From NCBI GenBank assembly GCA_964658655.1, contig CAZZZL010000009.1, positions 1 to 64,000 of the forward strand: DNA of 64,000 nucleotides, in the 5' to 3' direction. A model generated the notes under the pieces. The model was not told where the DNA came from. It did not search any database and saw only the letters and a list, made by a program, of their open reading frames with translations. Position 1 is the stretch's first letter. Each line of letters starts with the position of its first letter. The position numbers were made by a program, and so were the translations under genes. This stretch comes from G963692885 sp964658655 (GTDB lineage: Bacteria; Acidobacteriota; Terriglobia; Terriglobales; Acidobacteriaceae). Below, piece after piece: positions 63,242 to 64,000 of this stretch.

Positions 63242-64000
63242 CGCCCGGCTGTGCTGACTGACGCGGTGGATTCGCGCACAACCAGCTCAGGTCGCATCAG
63301 AATTTCCGCCGGATATTCTTTCGCCGGCGTCTTGATCTGCTCAAGCAGCATCCTTGCACCTTCGATGCCCATCTCGCGCAGTGGCTGCCGCACCGTCGTC
63401 AGCTTCGGCGCCTGGTAGGACGCGCTTACAATATCGTCAAAGCCGACCACCGAAATATCGCCCGGCACAGATAGACCGTGATCGCGGATAGCGGACATCG
63501 CGCCGATCGCCGAAATATCGTTGAAGCAGAAGATGGCTGTGAATGGCTTGTGCTTTGCTAGCAGCTTTTTGACTGCCTCATACCCGACTTGAGGGGACGA
63601 GCGACTGTCCGTGAGTTGGATACAAAGATCCGCATCGAGTTTGAGTCCCAGCGCTTTCGCGGCACGTTCTATACCAATCCAGCGATACTCCGAATCGACG
63701 ATCAGTTCCGGTCCGCGCATGCAGGCAATCTGCCGGTGGCCCAACTCATGGAGATGACGCAGGGCGAGTTCGGCAGCCTTGTCATGGTCGAGCGCGATGT
63801 TCGTGTGCGCTGCGCCGCGCCGATCGGACGAGATAGTGACCACCGGTCGCGTGCTTTCAATCACGCACGGCGTATTGAGGAGCAGGAAGCCATCGACGGC
63901 ACGCTCTTCAAGCATCGTGGAATAGCGGGCAATCAGCTTCTCCTCCCAATGATGACTGGCAGTGAGATAAAAATACTGAGCCTTAAGCAATTGCTCTTCG
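63226..64000 (-). CDS. LacI-family transcriptional regulator (5' end outside window)
   Basis: The frame runs open to the window edge, giving about 258 C-terminal residues of a regulator of roughly 335. Seen are ERAVDGFLLLNT, VVTISSDRRGAAHTN, ALRHLHELGHRQIACMRGP, AIFCFNDISAIGAMSAI, ISVVGFDDIVSASY and PKLTTVRQPLREMG, the usual effector-domain strands. The DNA-binding domain is missing because it lies beyond the window. It is distinct from the regulator at 42456. The regulated genes are probably upstream on the far side. Confidence 0.92.
   Translation of the reverse strand, partial: EEQLLKAQYFYLTASHHWEEKLIARYSTMLEERAVDGFLLLNTPCVIESTRPVVTISSDRRGAAHTNIALDHDKAAELALRHLHELGHRQIACMRGPELIVDSEYRWIGIERAAKALGLKLDADLCIQLTDSRSSPQVGYEAVKKLLAKHKPFTAIFCFNDISAIGAMSAIRDHGLSVPGDISVVGFDDIVSASYQAPKLTTVRQPLREMGIEGARMLLEQIKTPAKEYPAEILMRPELVVRESTASVSTAGRQARM

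Noticed and set aside
1..64000. CRISPR arrays, insertion sequences, prophage or secretion-system genes
   Set aside because: No regular short repeats with spacers, no transposase or phage motifs, and no such gene products were seen on either strand.

Overview
The window looks like chromosomal DNA from a soil-type Acidobacteriota (class Terriglobia, Acidobacteriaceae-like). This is an inference from gene content. Three very large TonB-dependent receptors each carry an N-terminal carboxypeptidase-regulatory (Ig-like) domain. There are many secreted or Tat-exported glycosidases, ThuA and DUF1080 proteins, YVTN propellers and TPR-multihaem cytochromes. No phage, IS element, integrase, plasmid function or CRISPR array was seen. 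One tRNA-Phe(GAA) gene is present.

Layout. 1-2.7 kb: the 3' end of a YggS-type PLP protein, a YggU/DUF167 protein, a sodium:solute symporter and a small secreted protein. 2.8-12.2 kb, all minus strand: a TonB-dependent receptor, a copper amine oxidase and a second receptor that ends in a clear intrinsic terminator. 12.6-34 kb: a carbohydrate and cell-wall scavenging island. It holds a two-domain thioredoxin protein, a ROK sugar kinase with a sugar-porter permease, a divergent SIS-type amino-sugar isomerase, a YVTN propeller, two coupled ThuA proteins, a ROK repressor, a GH9 enzyme divergent from GH18-DUF5009-SSS-(AmiE-NamZ fusion), and a GH116 glycosidase coupled to a CobW-type GTPase. Together these resemble a Nag/Mur-type route: outside, glycan is cut to sugars; permeases import them; ROK kinase phosphorylates; the SIS protein deaminates or isomerises. 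No NagA deacetylase or MurQ etherase is in the window.

34-41 kb: a TPR protein and a seven-haem cytochrome-TPR protein, then a fatty-acid beta-oxidation pair (fadN-fadA) behind a promoter with a perfect 16-bp palindrome between its -35 and -10. 41-44.5 kb: a small membrane peptide coupled to a GRP-type sugar transporter, a LacI regulator and a myo-inositol oxygenase preceded by a perfect 20-bp palindrome, closed by a bidirectional terminator. 44.5-48 kb: a kynurenine-formamidase-like hydrolase divergent from an amino-acid permease coupled to a kynureninase-like enzyme. 48.1-52.9 kb: a decayed Tat-exported glycosidase, a Gfo/Idh/MocA and SDR oxidoreductase pair, a DUF1080 hydrolase, a TPR protein and an NTF2-like protein. 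53-64 kb: a third TonB-dependent receptor, tRNA-Phe, a debranching-enzyme-like (alpha/alpha)6 glycosidase, a secreted adenosine deaminase, purM-purN and the 3' part of a second LacI regulator.

Most genes could be assigned to families from their motifs. Substrates of the receptors, transporters and regulators cannot be read from the sequence and are given as inference.
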